Source: Caulobacter sp. RHG1
Lineage (GTDB): Bacteria; Pseudomonadota; Alphaproteobacteria; Caulobacterales; Caulobacteraceae
NCBI RefSeq assembly: GCF_013181195.1
Contig: NZ_SMZP01000007.1
Coordinates: 335,243 to 399,242, forward strand
Length of the DNA stretch: 64,000 nt
Reading direction: 5' to 3'
Shown: in pieces, positions 24,191 to 33,201 of the stretch
Position numbering within the stretch: position 1 is the stretch's first letter
Layout: every line of letters starts with the position of its first letter
The notes under the pieces: model-generated
What the model was told of the DNA's origin: nothing
The model's database searches: none
The model's input: only the letters and a program-made list of their open reading frames with translations
Made by a program: the position numbers and the translations under genes

Positions 24191-25309
24191 ATGAAGATCT
24201 GCTACGTGATCAATTCGCTGGATGGCGGCGGCGGGGCTCTGCCCCTGCCCCGGATCCTGACGCTCCTGCGGGCTGCGGGCCATGAGGTGTTCGTGGTGTC
24301 GCTGATGGAGCGCGACGGCTTGGCCCGGCCAGCGCTGGAGGCGACCGGAACGCCCTATGCGGTCATCGGTGGCGCCAAACGCAGTTTCGTGCGCACCGCG
24401 CTGCGCCTGAACCGCATCGTCAAGACCATGGCGCCGGACTTGATCTGGACCTCGCTGAGCCACGCGACCGTCACCGGCCAGCTCGTCGGCCGGCTGCAGG
24501 GGATCCCAGTGGTCAGCTGGCTGCACAACGCTTGGCTGAAGCCCGCCAACAAGGTGATCATGCGCGCCACCGTGGCTCTGACCCGCCACTGGATCGCCGA
24601 CTCCGAAACCGTCGCCGCCTTCGGCAAACGCGTGTTGGGCATCGGCGAGGCCAAGATCAGCATCTGGCCGATCTTCCAGGCCGATCCGGACTGGCCCGTG
24701 GCCAAGGCCGCGGCCGAGGGCAAGTTCACCATCGGCAGCCTCGGGCGCCTGCATCCCAACAAGGGTTACGACGTCCTGATCGAGGCCCTCGCCCGGCTGC
24801 GCGAGACCTCACCGACCCTGGCCAGAACGATCCAAGTGCTGATCGCTGGAGATGGTCCCGCGCGGGCGGATCTGCAGCGCCGGGTCGCCGAACTGAAGCT
24901 GACCAATGTCTGGTTCGTCGGCTTCACTGCCCCCGGCCCCTTCCTGGCCTTGCTCAATGGTTATGTGCAGCCCTCCCACCATGAAGGCTTCGGCATCGCC
25001 GCTCACGAGGCGATGTGCGCGGGCCTGCCTATCATCGCCAGCCCGGTCGGCGAGATGGCCAACAGCATCAGAGCCTCGGGCGGCGGCGTCCTGGTCGACT
25101 ATGGCGACGTCGAAGAGCTGGCCGTGGCGCTGGAGAGCTTTGCCACGAGGCCGCAATGGGCCTTCGATTGCGGCCAAGCGGGACGCGCCTGGGTGACGGC
25201 TCGCTATTCGCGGTCGGCCTTCGCGACCAATGGCCTGGCCGCGATCCGCGCCACCGGTGTCGGCGTGGCTGGCCTGGGCGTGGCCGGCGCCAGCACAGCT
25301 GCCCGTTAG
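24191..25309 (+). CDS. Glycosyltransferase family 4
   Basis: A 372-residue GT-B-fold glycosyltransferase. The N-terminal acceptor half begins MKICYVINSLDGGGGA; the C-terminal donor half contains IGSLGRLHPNKGYDVLIEAL and PSHHEGFGIAAHEAMCAGLP, the nucleotide-sugar binding region with the conserved E-x7-E. It is likely to add a sugar to a surface polysaccharide or lipid carrier; donor and acceptor cannot be read from sequence. The start at 24191 follows a G-rich ribosome-binding site. Last gene of the acyltransferase-DUF411-glycosyltransferase operon. Confidence 0.87.
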   Translation: MKICYVINSLDGGGGALPLPRILTLLRAAGHEVFVVSLMERDGLARPALEATGTPYAVIGGAKRSFVRTALRLNRIVKTMAPDLIWTSLSHATVTGQLVGRLQGIPVVSWLHNAWLKPANKVIMRATVALTRHWIADSETVAAFGKRVLGIGEAKISIWPIFQADPDWPVAKAAAEGKFTIGSLGRLHPNKGYDVLIEALARLRETSPTLARTIQVLIAGDGPARADLQRRVAELKLTNVWFVGFTAPGPFLALLNGYVQPSHHEGFGIAAHEAMCAGLPIIASPVGEMANSIRASGGGVLVDYGDVEELAVALESFATRPQWAFDCGQAGRAWVTARYSRSAFATNGLAAIRATGVGVAGLGVAGASTAAR

Positions 25310-25404
25310 CCGTGATCTAGCGCCTAGCTGGTCCATTACCGCACGATCGGCGCGCTCATCCTCCATCAGGCTCGGAGCTTGAGCTTCCTGGCCGGGGGGT
25401 TGGC

Positions 25405-26760
25405 CTAGGCGCGCGGCAGGGTCAGAGACACGGCCAGACCCGGCCCAGCGTCCTCCAGGCGCAGCGCCGAGACGTGGGCGCGCGCCACCGCGCCGGCTAG
25501 CGCAAGACCCAGGCCGTGGCCGGGCTTATGACGGCTCTGCTCCAGCCGCGAGAACCGCTGCAGCACGACCTCGTGCTTGTCGGCCGCGATCCCCGGACCA
25601 TTGTCCCGGACACAAAGGACCGCGTCGGAGGCCGTCGCGTCCAGGGACACTATGATGAGCGTGCCCAGGGGCGTGTGGCGCGCGGCGTTTTCGATCAGAT
25701 TGACCAGCAGCTGGGACAGCAGGTGCTTGTCGCCCTCAACCGCGAGGCCATCCTCGATGCGCGCGCGCAGGACATAGCCCGCGGCCTCCACATCCGGACG
25801 CAAGGCGTCAAGGCAGCGCTCCACCAGGCCCGACAGATCGACACGTTGGAAACCGGCCCGAACCTCCAGGCTCTCGATCTCGGCGATCCTCAGCAATGCG
25901 GCGAAGAGGTCGAGGATTTCCTCGGCGTGGGCTGAAGCGCGCGCCAGAGCCAGCCGCACGCCCTGGTCGCCATCACCGGCGGGCTGGCGCAACGCGGTCT
26001 CCAGCACCCCGTGCAGACGCGTCAGCGGCGTGCGAAGGTCATGGGCGATGTCGCTGGTGACCTGCTGCAGGGTTTCCATCAGCGCCTGGATGCGGTCGAG
26101 CATGTGGTTGAGGGTGGCGGCCAGCGCGTCGAACTCGTGAGAAGCCGGGTCACGCGGCATGCGGCGCGTCAGGTCGCCGTCCACGATCGCCTGGGCCGCG
26201 GCGCTGATCTGGGCCAGGCGCTGCTGGATAACCATCCCGAGGAACCAGGCGCCGCCGACGCCCAGCAGCAACGTGATCGAGAAGGCCCCGGCGAAGACCC
26301 TGAGCAGCGCCATATCCGCGGCGTCGATCGGCGCGCGGTCGGCGGCCACAACCAGCCGGCCGCCTCCCGGCAGGGCGGTGGTCAAGGCCTGGGCGACGCT
26401 GCGCGCGCCGTCGGTGTCTTCGAAGTCAAGATGCTCCAACCACCCAGGCTCCGGCGGCGAAGCGCGCAGGGTTCCGGCCAGGCGCTCGCCGCGCGCGCCT
26501 ACCAGGATATAGCCCATCCCCTCGCCTCGCCCCTCCTCTTCGCGCAGGCTAATCGCCGAGATCAAGGCGGACGAGCCGCCGAGACGCCGCGCCGCCAGAA
26601 GACCTTGGGTCTGGACCAGGACGCGGTGGCGCGACTGGCGCTCAAGCGCCTCGTGCGACACCCGATAGGCGATCAGGCCCAGGATCAGGGTGGCCAGCGA
26701 CAGCAGTCCGGCGACCAGAAGAACGAGGCCCGCGGTCGATCGGGGAAAGAGCCGGATCAT
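25405..26760 (-). CDS. Sensor histidine kinase, CusS-like
   Basis: A 451-residue membrane histidine kinase. The first membrane segment is near residues 10-30 and the second near 155-178, enclosing a periplasmic sensor of about 120 residues. A HAMP region follows (RLAQISAAAQAIVDGDLTRR), then a HisKA domain with phospho-acceptor SDIAHDLRTPLTRLHG, and an ATPase domain with NLIENAARHTPLG and DNGPGIA. It is coupled by a four-base overlap to the response regulator upstream. Architecture and location among metal genes suggest a CusS/CopS-type copper sensor. The ligand is inferred. Confidence 0.9.
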   Translation of the reverse strand: MIRLFPRSTAGLVLLVAGLLSLATLILGLIAYRVSHEALERQSRHRVLVQTQGLLAARRLGGSSALISAISLREEEGRGEGMGYILVGARGERLAGTLRASPPEPGWLEHLDFEDTDGARSVAQALTTALPGGGRLVVAADRAPIDAADMALLRVFAGAFSITLLLGVGGAWFLGMVIQQRLAQISAAAQAIVDGDLTRRMPRDPASHEFDALAATLNHMLDRIQALMETLQQVTSDIAHDLRTPLTRLHGVLETALRQPAGDGDQGVRLALARASAHAEEILDLFAALLRIAEIESLEVRAGFQRVDLSGLVERCLDALRPDVEAAGYVLRARIEDGLAVEGDKHLLSQLLVNLIENAARHTPLGTLIIVSLDATASDAVLCVRDNGPGIAADKHEVVLQRFSRLEQSRHKPGHGLGLALAGAVARAHVSALRLEDAGPGLAVSLTLPRA

Positions 26761-27431
26761 TCGCTGCGGATCATATAGCCCGACCCGCGCTGGGTGATGA
26801 TCGCGTCGGTGTCGAAGCCGGCGTTCAGCTTGGCGCGCAGACGGCTGATGTGGGTCTCGACGATGTTGGTGCGCGGATTGAAGCCGAGCTCCCAGACCGC
26901 TTCGAGCAGCATGGCGCGGGTCATGAAGCGATGGGGATTGCGCATCAGCACCTCCAGCATCGTGATCTCGCGCGGCTGCAGATCCAGGCGCTTGCCGCCG
27001 CGTCGCACGACACGCTTTTGCAGGTCCAGCTCAAGGTCGAGCACCACCAGCGCCCTTTCGGGCCGGGCCACGCTGGCGCGGCGCGCGATCAGGTTCAGGC
27101 GCGCGTGCAGCTCTGAGAAGGCATAGGGCTTGATCAGATAGTCGTCGGCGCCGTTCTCCAGCGCCTCGACCCGATCGGCGATCCGGCTCATGGCCGTCAG
27201 CATCAGGGCCGGGGTGCTCACCCCACCCGCCCGCAGCATCTTCACGACCGACAGGCCGTCCATGCCCGGCAGCATTCTGTCCAGGATCAGCACGTCGAAG
27301 ACCTCGTTCATGGCCATCAGCAAGGCTTGCACGCCATTGTCAGTGCGTGAGACGCCATGGCCCACGGCGCGCAAGGCCTGCGCCAGGTGGTCGGCGGTCT
27401 CGTCGTCATCCTCGGCGATGAGGATCCTCAT
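26757..27431 (-). CDS. OmpR-family response regulator, CusR-like
   Basis: A 224-residue regulator: receiver domain (acidic EDDDE near residues 7-11, phospho-Asp in VLILDRMLPGMDG, Lys in LIKPYAFSE), then a winged-helix DNA-binding domain from about residue 125 (LQPREITMLEVLMRNPHRFM, THISRLRAKL). The start at 27431 opens the receiver directly (MRILIAEDDD). It forms a two-gene unit with the kinase. A strong hairpin separates it from the upstream receptor gene, so it probably has its own promoter. Confidence 0.92.
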   Translation of the reverse strand: MRILIAEDDDETADHLAQALRAVGHGVSRTDNGVQALLMAMNEVFDVLILDRMLPGMDGLSVVKMLRAGGVSTPALMLTAMSRIADRVEALENGADDYLIKPYAFSELHARLNLIARRASVARPERALVVLDLELDLQKRVVRRGGKRLDLQPREITMLEVLMRNPHRFMTRAMLLEAVWELGFNPRTNIVETHISRLRAKLNAGFDTDAIITQRGSGYMIRSE

Positions 27432-27482
27432 GGTCTTGATATCCTTCAGGCGCGCGCCCCCATGCGCGCCCGGCCTCAAGCT

Positions 27483-27517
27483 GACGCCGACCAGAGCGCG
27501 AAGCTCTGGTCGGCGTC
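27483..27517 (-). terminator. 15-bp hairpin after the siderophore-type receptor gene
   Basis: GACGCCGACCAGAGC pairs perfectly with its complement around a five-base loop, between the receptor stop (27551) and the response-regulator start. There is no U-tract, but position and strength favour a terminator. Confidence 0.65.
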
Positions 27518-27550
27518 GAACCGGTCGGCCTTGTCCGTCGCCCCTCGGGG

Positions 27551-29734
27551 TCAGAAGCTGGCGGACAGGCCCACCTTCACCGCCGTCGGGGAGCCGGGGG
27601 TGAGGTTGGAGTTACTCTGAGCAAACGGGTAGTAGCGCGCGCCAAACAGGTTCTCGGCATTGATCTGCGCCTTCAGCTTGTCGTTGATCTTGAAGTAGGC
27701 AGCCGCATCGACCCGCATGTAGCTGGGCATGGCCACGAGATTGTCGCTCGAGGCGAAACGCCGGCCCTGGTAGACGACGCCCGCGGCCAGGCCGAGCCGA
27801 TCGGTCGCCTCAAAGCGGCTCCACAGCGAGGCGCTGGTCTTGGGCATATTGGCCAGCTGATTGCCGGCCTTGACCGTGCCCGACACGTTGTCGCGGAAGG
27901 TCCCGTCCGAGTAGGTATAGGCGCCCACCAGGCTCAGCCGGTCGCTGATCTGGCCGGTCGCGCTCAGCTCCACGCCCTTGGTGCGCTGACGGCCGATCGG
28001 CACGGTCGGCGAGGCGGCGTTGTTGGGGTCGCTAAGCGCAAGGACGTTGCTGCGATCAAGCTGGAACACCGCCGCGGCCAGGTTGAGCCCCGGCAGGACA
28101 TCCCATTTGGCCCCCAGCTCGTAGTTCTTGAACTGCTCGGGATCCAGGTTCTGGTTGCTGATCGACAGGCTGGTCAGTTGCTCGCCGCCGCGCGGCAGAT
28201 AGGTCTTGGAGTAGCTGGCATAGAGCGAGGCGTTGGCTGCGGGCTTATAGATCACCCCCACGCGCGGCGACCACAGGGTGTCGGTGACGTCGAAATCGCG
28301 CTGCTGGCCTACCGGGAAGCCGACCGTACGCCGGTCGGTGACCTTGGTGTGGAAGCGCTCGTAGCGCAGGCCCAGGACCAGCTCGACCTTATCGCCCAGC
28401 GCGATCTGGTCTTGCGCGTAGACGGCCGCAAGCTTGGTGACCCCGGCGTTGTCGCCGCTGCTGGCGATCGCGACCCAGCTGATCGGCTGGTTGATGGTCG
28501 GCGCGGTCACCGGAACGGTGACAGAGGTCGCTCCGCCCGCGAACCGGCCTTCCAGCCGCAGGTTGCTGGTTTCCTGGCGCCCGAACTCGCCCCCGACCAG
28601 GAGCTTGTGGCTCAGCCCACCAAGCACCAGATCGGCGTTCAGGTCGGTCTGGTTGATCAAGTTCTTGCGCTGGGTGCGGTTGTTGTAGGCCGAGATCGGA
28701 ACCGTGGTCTCGGCCGCGTTGACCGCCCCGGTGAAGACGTTCTGATAGAACTTGTCGTAGTCGGCGTAGCGCGTCCGGTTGCGGATCGACACCCGCTCGC
28801 TGATCTGGTGAGCGACAAACAGGGTCAGGGCGTCGGTGTTGGTCCAGGTCGGGCTAGCGGCCGGATCACCGAAGAACAGGCCGCGCGGCGTGCGCAGCGG
28901 CTTGGCCGGGCGGGTCGCGCCAGCCGGCAGATAGCGGGCAGGAACGCCGCGATCGGCGATGCGGTCATCCTCGAAGTGCTCGTAGCCGACCTGGACGAGG
29001 GTGTCGGGCGTAAGACGCAGGGCCGCCGTTGGATTGAAGCCCCAACGCTCCAGGGACACGCCGTCGCGGTAGCTGTCGCTGTTCTGGTAGACGCCAGCCA
29101 GGCGCAGGGCGAGCTTGTCGTCGACTCCGTCGCCGAGATCGAACTGGACACGCTTGTGGTTGAAGCTGCCGGCTTCCAGTTGCACCTCGCGGACGCGCTG
29201 CCAATTGGCCATCTTGGTCACGCGATTGACCACGCCGCCGACCCCGCCGCGACCAAAGATCATGGCGTTGGGGCCGCGGAAGATCTCCAGGCGCTCGATG
29301 TTGTAGAGATCGCGATAGGTCTGGATGTCGTCGCGGACGCCATCGACGAAGAAGTCGCCGGTAGTGGCGTTGCCACGGAACACCAGGGTCTCGCGGTTGC
29401 CCTCGCCCTGGGCGGAGAAGACGCCGGGCAGATAGCGGATGGCGTCGCCGATGCCGCCCGCCGCCTGATCCTGGATCTGCTTGAGCGAGACGATGCTGAC
29501 CGACTGAGGTGTGTCGATCAGGGCGGTGTCGGTCTTCATCGCCGACAGGGCCTTGCTGACCTTGTAACCCTGGCGACTTTCGGTCTGCCCGGTGATCGTC
29601 ACGCCGCTCAGTTCATTGGCCTCTTGGGCGCGGGTGGCAGGGCTGGAGGACTGGGCCCACGCCGCGGAGGCGACAAGCGCGGTCCCGCTGACGGTGAGCA
29701 GCAGAGCAAGACGAGGAAGGTTCTGGATGCGCAT
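27551..29734 (-). CDS. TonB-dependent siderophore-type receptor
   Basis: A 727-residue outer-membrane receptor with a signal peptide (ending SAAWAQ) and TonB-box region (LSGVTITGQTE). The plug is of the catecholate or hydroxamate siderophore class, shown by DTPQSVSIVSLKQIQDQAA, FVDGVRDDIQTYRDLYNIER and FRGPNAMIFGRGGVGGVVNR. The barrel ends KVGLSASF. Similar receptors (Fiu/FhuE-like) import ferric siderophores, sometimes including copper-chelating ones. The gene precedes the CusRS-like pair on the same strand. ATG at 29734 begins the signal peptide; a GTG lies one codon upstream. I see no GAGGG-N15-CGTA motif upstream. Confidence 0.92.
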   Translation of the reverse strand: MRIQNLPRLALLLTVSGTALVASAAWAQSSSPATRAQEANELSGVTITGQTESRQGYKVSKALSAMKTDTALIDTPQSVSIVSLKQIQDQAAGGIGDAIRYLPGVFSAQGEGNRETLVFRGNATTGDFFVDGVRDDIQTYRDLYNIERLEIFRGPNAMIFGRGGVGGVVNRVTKMANWQRVREVQLEAGSFNHKRVQFDLGDGVDDKLALRLAGVYQNSDSYRDGVSLERWGFNPTAALRLTPDTLVQVGYEHFEDDRIADRGVPARYLPAGATRPAKPLRTPRGLFFGDPAASPTWTNTDALTLFVAHQISERVSIRNRTRYADYDKFYQNVFTGAVNAAETTVPISAYNNRTQRKNLINQTDLNADLVLGGLSHKLLVGGEFGRQETSNLRLEGRFAGGATSVTVPVTAPTINQPISWVAIASSGDNAGVTKLAAVYAQDQIALGDKVELVLGLRYERFHTKVTDRRTVGFPVGQQRDFDVTDTLWSPRVGVIYKPAANASLYASYSKTYLPRGGEQLTSLSISNQNLDPEQFKNYELGAKWDVLPGLNLAAAVFQLDRSNVLALSDPNNAASPTVPIGRQRTKGVELSATGQISDRLSLVGAYTYSDGTFRDNVSGTVKAGNQLANMPKTSASLWSRFEATDRLGLAAGVVYQGRRFASSDNLVAMPSYMRVDAAAYFKINDKLKAQINAENLFGARYYPFAQSNSNLTPGSPTAVKVGLSASF

Positions 29735-29879
29735 GACGGACAAGCCCCACGTTTTGCAGTTGCGACTGCGAATTAATTGTAGGTGGCGTTTGTCGTCAGC
29801 CGACGGAGAAGTCCAGCGGCGTCGAACCAAGCTTCGCAACATGTATAGTTCGCGCAATCGGACAGAGACTCTGGGCGGT

Positions 29880-30293
29880 TCATCGCACGGTCAGGACGGC
29901 TGGATCGGCGCTTGGGCGCTCGGCCGCGAGCGCCTGGGCGACGCAGGTGAGCAACTGGTCCATCGAGAAAGGCTTGGGCAAGGCTACGTCCGCCCCCAGG
30001 ATACGGGCCATGCGCAGCAGCACCATGGGGTCGAAGGCGCCGATGCCGCCGCTGATGGCGGCGATGCGCACGCCAGGCCAAGTCTCCTTGGCCATGAGAA
30101 TGATCTCGATGCCGTCCAGATCCGGCATGAAGAGGTCGGTGAGCAGCAGGTCGGGCCGCATGTCCATCAAGGCCAGCGCGCTGCGCCCACCATCGGCCTC
30201 GACGCAGGCATAGCCCGCGTCGGTCAGGATCTCGGCCATCAGACCCCGGCAGTCGGGATCGTCGTCGGCGACCACAATAAGCTTCTGCCCCAC
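29880..30293 (-). CDS. Single-domain response regulator
   Basis: A stand-alone receiver of about 137 residues with VVADDDPD acidic cluster, phospho-Asp in LLLTDLFMPDLDG, switch residue in AAISGG and Lys in VALPKPFSMDQ. There is no output domain, so it would act by protein-protein contact or phosphotransfer. The GTG at 30293 is preferred to an upstream ATG at 30368 because the promoter-like motif (30328-30354) would otherwise lie inside the coding region and an AGGGG ribosome-binding site precedes the GTG. No cognate kinase is adjacent. Confidence 0.82.
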   Translation of the reverse strand: MGQKLIVVADDDPDCRGLMAEILTDAGYACVEADGGRSALALMDMRPDLLLTDLFMPDLDGIEIILMAKETWPGVRIAAISGGIGAFDPMVLLRMARILGADVALPKPFSMDQLLTCVAQALAAERPSADPAVLTVR

Positions 30294-30327
30294 GGACTTG
30301 CCCCTGACGCCTTGCGGCTTTCTAGGA

Positions 30328-30354
30328 GATACGCAGGCCTGACCTTTTGCCCTC
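30328..30354 (-). promoter_or_regulatory. ECF-type promoter motif upstream of the single-domain response regulator
   Basis: On the minus strand, GAGGGC (30349-30354), 15 bases, CGTATC (30328-30333), 35 bases before the GTG at 30293. Confidence 0.58.
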
Positions 30355-30376
30355 GCCGACGACGGCATTCTGGCCG

Positions 30377-30847
30377 CTACTTCTTGGCGGGCGGCGCCTT
30401 GGACGAGATGTGCAGCTGGACGATCCGCCAGGCCCCGTCGGTCCTGACCAGGACCGTAGTGGTCGCGCCCAAGCGCGAGAGCGGCGTGGGCTTGCCCTTC
30501 AGGCGGACCTCATAGCCATAGGTCTCATAGGCCCACGCCACGTCGCCGGCCTGGCGGACGCTGACCTTGCGGTCCTTGACGGTGAAGCTGTCGAACTCGG
30601 CCAGCTCGGGACCCAGGTGGTGGTGGAGATAGGTCTCGAAAGAGCCTTCCAGCCGCCCGCCCTCGATGACGATGCTGTCCTTGGCGAACAGCGGCCCCAT
30701 GCGCGCGGCGTCCTTCTGCAACAACGCCTGGGTGAATTGATCGACCACGGCGCGAACCTCGGCGGACGGATCGGGGGTTTGCGCGCCGGCGGTGTTGGAC
30801 AGGGCAAGGGCGGCGGCGAGACTGGCCGCAAAGAACATGGACTTCAT
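30377..30847 (-). CDS. Secreted NTF2-like (SnoaL/DUF4440-type) protein
   Basis: A 156-residue protein with a signal peptide (about residues 1-22, ending TAGAQ) and one NTF2-like cone fold: VDQFTQALLQKDAARMGPLF, then SIVIEGGRLEGSF, and a C-terminal GAWRIVQLHISSKA strand typical of DUF4440/SnoaL proteins. Such domains bind small ligands or act as enzymes, and no specific reaction can be assigned. It lies 86 bases after the TonB receptor stop, but a strong terminator intervenes. Confidence 0.8.
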   Translation of the reverse strand: MKSMFFAASLAAALALSNTAGAQTPDPSAEVRAVVDQFTQALLQKDAARMGPLFAKDSIVIEGGRLEGSFETYLHHHLGPELAEFDSFTVKDRKVSVRQAGDVAWAYETYGYEVRLKGKPTPLSRLGATTTVLVRTDGAWRIVQLHISSKAPPAKK

Positions 30848-30877
30848 GACTATTCCTCGAGATTGAACATGGAAAAA

Positions 30878-30924
30878 CCTGCGACCAGCGTCCCCTCGGG
30901 CTGGTGAGGGGACGCCGGCGCAGG
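30878..30924 (-). terminator. Rho-independent terminator of the 30934-33045 receptor gene
   Basis: A two-part hairpin: outer 6-bp stem (30878-30883 with 30919-30924) and inner 10-bp stem (30888-30897 with 30906-30915), followed in the minus-strand direction by TTTTT. It lies about ten bases after the receptor stop. Confidence 0.8.
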
Positions 30925-30933
30925 CCGCCGCCA

Positions 30934-33045
30934 TCAGAAGCGTCGCAGTATCTGCACGCCATACTGACGCGGCTCCCCAAAGACGGAGAGCGGCAATGCC
31001 GGGTTGGAAACCCCGGTCGCATCCGTGCCGACCGTCTTGTAGGTGGCGTATCGCGCGTCGGTCAGGTTGCGGGCGAACACCGACATCTCCCAGACGCCGC
31101 TGGCCGGCGCGAAGGTGGCCCGCGCATTGACCAGGGTGTTGGGGTCTTCGGAGAACTGCCGCAGATTGTTGGGCTTGAAGTAGACGCGGTCGCGCCAGCC
31201 CACGTCGCCGCGCAGGGTCAGGCTATGACCGTCGGCGAACTCGAAGCGGTAGGCCGCCGCGAAGGTCAGGTTCCATTTGGGCGCGTTGGGCAGAGTGTAA
31301 CCGGCTAGGCTGACGCCCTGGTCGAAATAGCGGTCGTACTGAGCGTCGAGATAGGCGGCAGTGGCGGTTAGATCCAGGCCCGAGACCGGACGAGCGACGA
31401 TCTCCAGTTCCCCGCCCTTGAGCGTGGCCTTGCCCGCGTTGGTCGTGGTCGCCACCCCGTTGATGTACTCGACCACCTGCAGGTCGGTGTAGTCATAGTA
31501 GAAGACGCTGAGATTGGCCCGCACGCGCCGATCCCACAGCATGGATTTGACGCCGCCTTCGTAGCTCCAGATGTATTCGGGTCGGAATGGACGCCCGTCG
31601 CCCAGTTGGAAGCCGCCGGACTTGAAGCCGCGCGTCACCGACGCGTAGGCCATGACGTCGTCGCTGACGTCGTACTGTACGCCGAGTTTGGGCGTCCAGG
31701 CGCGCCAGGAGGCCTTGGCCGCCTCCCCGCCCGCATCGACGCCGCCGACCTTGGCGCGATAGGCGAAGTCCTTGCGCTCATAGCTGTAGCGCAGGCCCGC
31801 GGTCAGACGCGTGCGGTCCATGACCCGATAGGTCGCCTGGCCATAGAGCGCCGCGGCGTCGGTGACATTGCTCTCCGGCAGAGCCAGCTGGCGTCCGGGC
31901 TCGAGGATCTGAAGCTGATCGCGGGCCTTTTCGCGCAGGTAGAAGGCGCCGGCGATCCACTCCAGGCGTCCGGCGTCGTTGTTGCTGACCTGCAGTTCCT
32001 GGGTGAAGGAGCGCGAGCGTTCCCACAGAGTGATGTTGCGCAGGAAGAGATTGGTGGCGTCGACGTCGAGAACCTGATCGACCGTGCTGGCCCGCAAGGC
32101 GGTGATCGACTTGAAGGTCAGCGGCGCGGTGACATAGGTCGCCGTGGCTGATGCCCCGCCATTCTCGACATTGTTGCGTGGCCGGGTGTCGAGGATCAAC
32201 TCGTCTCGGCCGCGCGGAATGGTCGCGCCCGCCTGGGCGAAGGCGGCCGGATAATTGTCGCGCAGCGAGGGATAGCCGGTTTCGCGGTCGCGGCCGTAGT
32301 CGGCGCGCAGCACCACGTCCAGTTGGTCGCTGACCAGGAAGGACAGCGTGCCCCGCACCGCGGCACGGTCGATGTTCTGGTAGTCCTCGCCGGTCTTGGG
32401 ATTGGAATAGATCCCGTCGCGATCGTTCTTCATCACGGTCAGACGCCCGCGAACCCGCTCGCCGAGCGGTCCCGACACCGTGCCGCTGAAGGTGCGGCGA
32501 TCGTAGTTGCCCAGGGTGGCGCTGAGGACGCCCTGCAGGGTGGCGGTCGGCGCCTGGGAGGTGATGTTCAGCGTGCCGCCCGCCGAGTTGCGGCCAAAGA
32601 GAACCCCTTGTGGGCCGCGCAGCAGCTCGATGCGCTCGACGTCGAACATGTCCTGGTAGCTGGTGGTCGGCCGCGGAATGTAGACCCCGTCATAGTGGAC
32701 GGTCGAGCTGGGATCGGTGGCCACGCCGAAGGCCGAGGTGCCGATGCCCCGGATGTTGATGATGGCCATGGAGTCGTTGGTGATGGTGATCCCAGGCGTG
32801 AAAACCTGAAGGTCTTCGATGGTCGCCACGCCCAGGGCCCGGAGCGTGTCGCCGGTGATGGCGGTCACCGCCACAGGCGTGTCCTGAAGATTGGTCTCGC
32901 GTCGTTCGGCAGTGACGACGATCTCTTCGAGCGCGGCGGGCGCCTGGACTTGGGCTTGAGCCCAAGCGCTGGCCGGAATGGCGGCGAGCGCAACGGTCAG
33001 GGCGAGCGTCGATGCGCCCCCCAGGCCTTGACGATTGGCTTTCAC
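30934..33045 (-). CDS. TonB-dependent receptor of the ECF-motif set
   Basis: A 703-residue outer-membrane receptor. The signal peptide ends ASAWAQA, and the plug begins LEEIVVTAERRETNLQDTPV and contains DMFDVERIELLRGPQGVLFG and NSAGGTLNI. The C-terminus is QYGVQILRRF with terminal Phe. The plug class is common for many ligands, so the substrate is unknown. Start is GTG at 33045, preceded by GGGGGATTTTC; an ATG far upstream would place the promoter motif inside the coding sequence. It has its own rho-independent terminator and a GAGGGG-N16-CGTACC motif upstream, linking it to the copper genes. Confidence 0.92.
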   Translation of the reverse strand: MKANRQGLGGASTLALTVALAAIPASAWAQAQVQAPAALEEIVVTAERRETNLQDTPVAVTAITGDTLRALGVATIEDLQVFTPGITITNDSMAIINIRGIGTSAFGVATDPSSTVHYDGVYIPRPTTSYQDMFDVERIELLRGPQGVLFGRNSAGGTLNITSQAPTATLQGVLSATLGNYDRRTFSGTVSGPLGERVRGRLTVMKNDRDGIYSNPKTGEDYQNIDRAAVRGTLSFLVSDQLDVVLRADYGRDRETGYPSLRDNYPAAFAQAGATIPRGRDELILDTRPRNNVENGGASATATYVTAPLTFKSITALRASTVDQVLDVDATNLFLRNITLWERSRSFTQELQVSNNDAGRLEWIAGAFYLREKARDQLQILEPGRQLALPESNVTDAAALYGQATYRVMDRTRLTAGLRYSYERKDFAYRAKVGGVDAGGEAAKASWRAWTPKLGVQYDVSDDVMAYASVTRGFKSGGFQLGDGRPFRPEYIWSYEGGVKSMLWDRRVRANLSVFYYDYTDLQVVEYINGVATTTNAGKATLKGGELEIVARPVSGLDLTATAAYLDAQYDRYFDQGVSLAGYTLPNAPKWNLTFAAAYRFEFADGHSLTLRGDVGWRDRVYFKPNNLRQFSEDPNTLVNARATFAPASGVWEMSVFARNLTDARYATYKTVGTDATGVSNPALPLSVFGEPRQYGVQILRRF

Positions 33046-33075
33046 GAAAATCCCCCAAAAGCGGTTTCTGTCTGG

Positions 33076-33103
33076 GGTACGCGCTAGCCTCAGCCGCCCC
33101 CTC
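33076..33103 (-). promoter_or_regulatory. ECF-type promoter motif upstream of the 30934-33045 receptor
   Basis: On the minus strand, GAGGGG (33098-33103), 16 bases, CGTACC (33076-33081), about 30 bases before the GTG start. Confidence 0.55.
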
Positions 33104-33201
33104 AAGCCGACGACCGCGGTCGATGAACAACGTTCCAACCTGCCTTTTTTGCAAGCGCCGGTCCGCCCGCGCCGGCCCGTACACGAACCTGCGCATGCGA
33201 T

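Noticed and set aside
28178..29776. 532-codon plus-strand frame antisense to the siderophore-type receptor
   Set aside because: Shadow frame; no motifs, and the minus-strand receptor explains the region.
30349..30924. GAGGGG at 30906 as a promoter box for the NTF2-like gene
   Set aside because: No CGTA box at 15-16 bases; the sequence is one arm of the rho-independent terminator.
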